Below are positions 1 through 64,000 of a stretch of DNA of 64,000 nucleotides, piece after piece. The stretch is from Nematostella vectensis (taxonomy: Eukaryota; Cnidaria; Anthozoa; Actiniaria; Edwardsiidae), in assembly GCF_932526225.1 (NCBI RefSeq), contig NC_064036.1:8933519-8997518 (forward strand). Direction: 5' to 3'. Made by a program: the position numbers and the translations under genes. Position 1 is the stretch's first letter. Each line of letters begins with the position of its first letter. Below the pieces are notes generated by a model. It saw only the letters and a list, made by a program, of their open reading frames with translations. It was not told the DNA's origin and made no database searches.

Positions 1-64000
<64,000 letters not shown>

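Overview
The window looks like animal nuclear DNA, most likely from an anthozoan cnidarian such as a sea anemone. That placement is an inference: short GT-AG introns, tRNA-derived and foldback repeats, about 40% GC by eye, and extracellular domain combinations of early-branching animals. Nothing bacterial (operons, ribosome binding sites) is present.

Almost all 64 kb belongs to one giant plus-strand gene that is open at both ends. I traced 91 exons (about 26.25 kb of coding sequence, roughly 8,750 residues). Every module is bounded by phase-1 introns, and the exon lengths of every complete module sum to a multiple of three. Layout: 1-46345, thirty-six tandem von Willebrand factor A (vWA) modules (the first cut by the window edge); 46812-47024, a follistatin-type (FS, FOLN plus Kazal, 10-Cys) module; 47097-48672, vWA37 and vWA38; 48782-50251, FS2-FS4; 50530-51563, vWA39; 51780-53096, a three-exon GON domain; 53875-54432, vWA40; 55159-63079, FS5-FS18; 63171 to the end, the start of a probable FS19 exon lost in a 63-bp tandem repeat. 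The product should be a very large secreted or cell-surface matrix protein; the signal peptide and the C-terminus lie outside the window.

The largest traced intron (31841-35428, inside vWA30) holds an intronless class A GPCR gene on the minus strand (32412-33617) and a 1-kb inverted-repeat element. Other introns hold foldback/MITE-like elements, a tRNA-derived SINE and many minisatellites.

Three things stand out. (1) All 38 vWA modules with a readable first strand before vWA40 lack the MIDAS Asp (DxSxS has become SAxx, GAxx and similar), while the later ITD-type Asp is mostly kept, so this is a vWA array built without a normal metal site. (2) Many introns contain tandem arrays whose unit is a copy of the adjacent exon edge plus its splice site: 15 copies of one donor, 14 copies of one acceptor, and one 2-kb intron made almost wholly of a 33-bp unit containing CAGGT. 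(3) Internal introns of the vWA modules sit at a dozen or more different positions and in all three phases, although 12 modules have none, which suggests repeated intron gain after duplication of a single-exon module.
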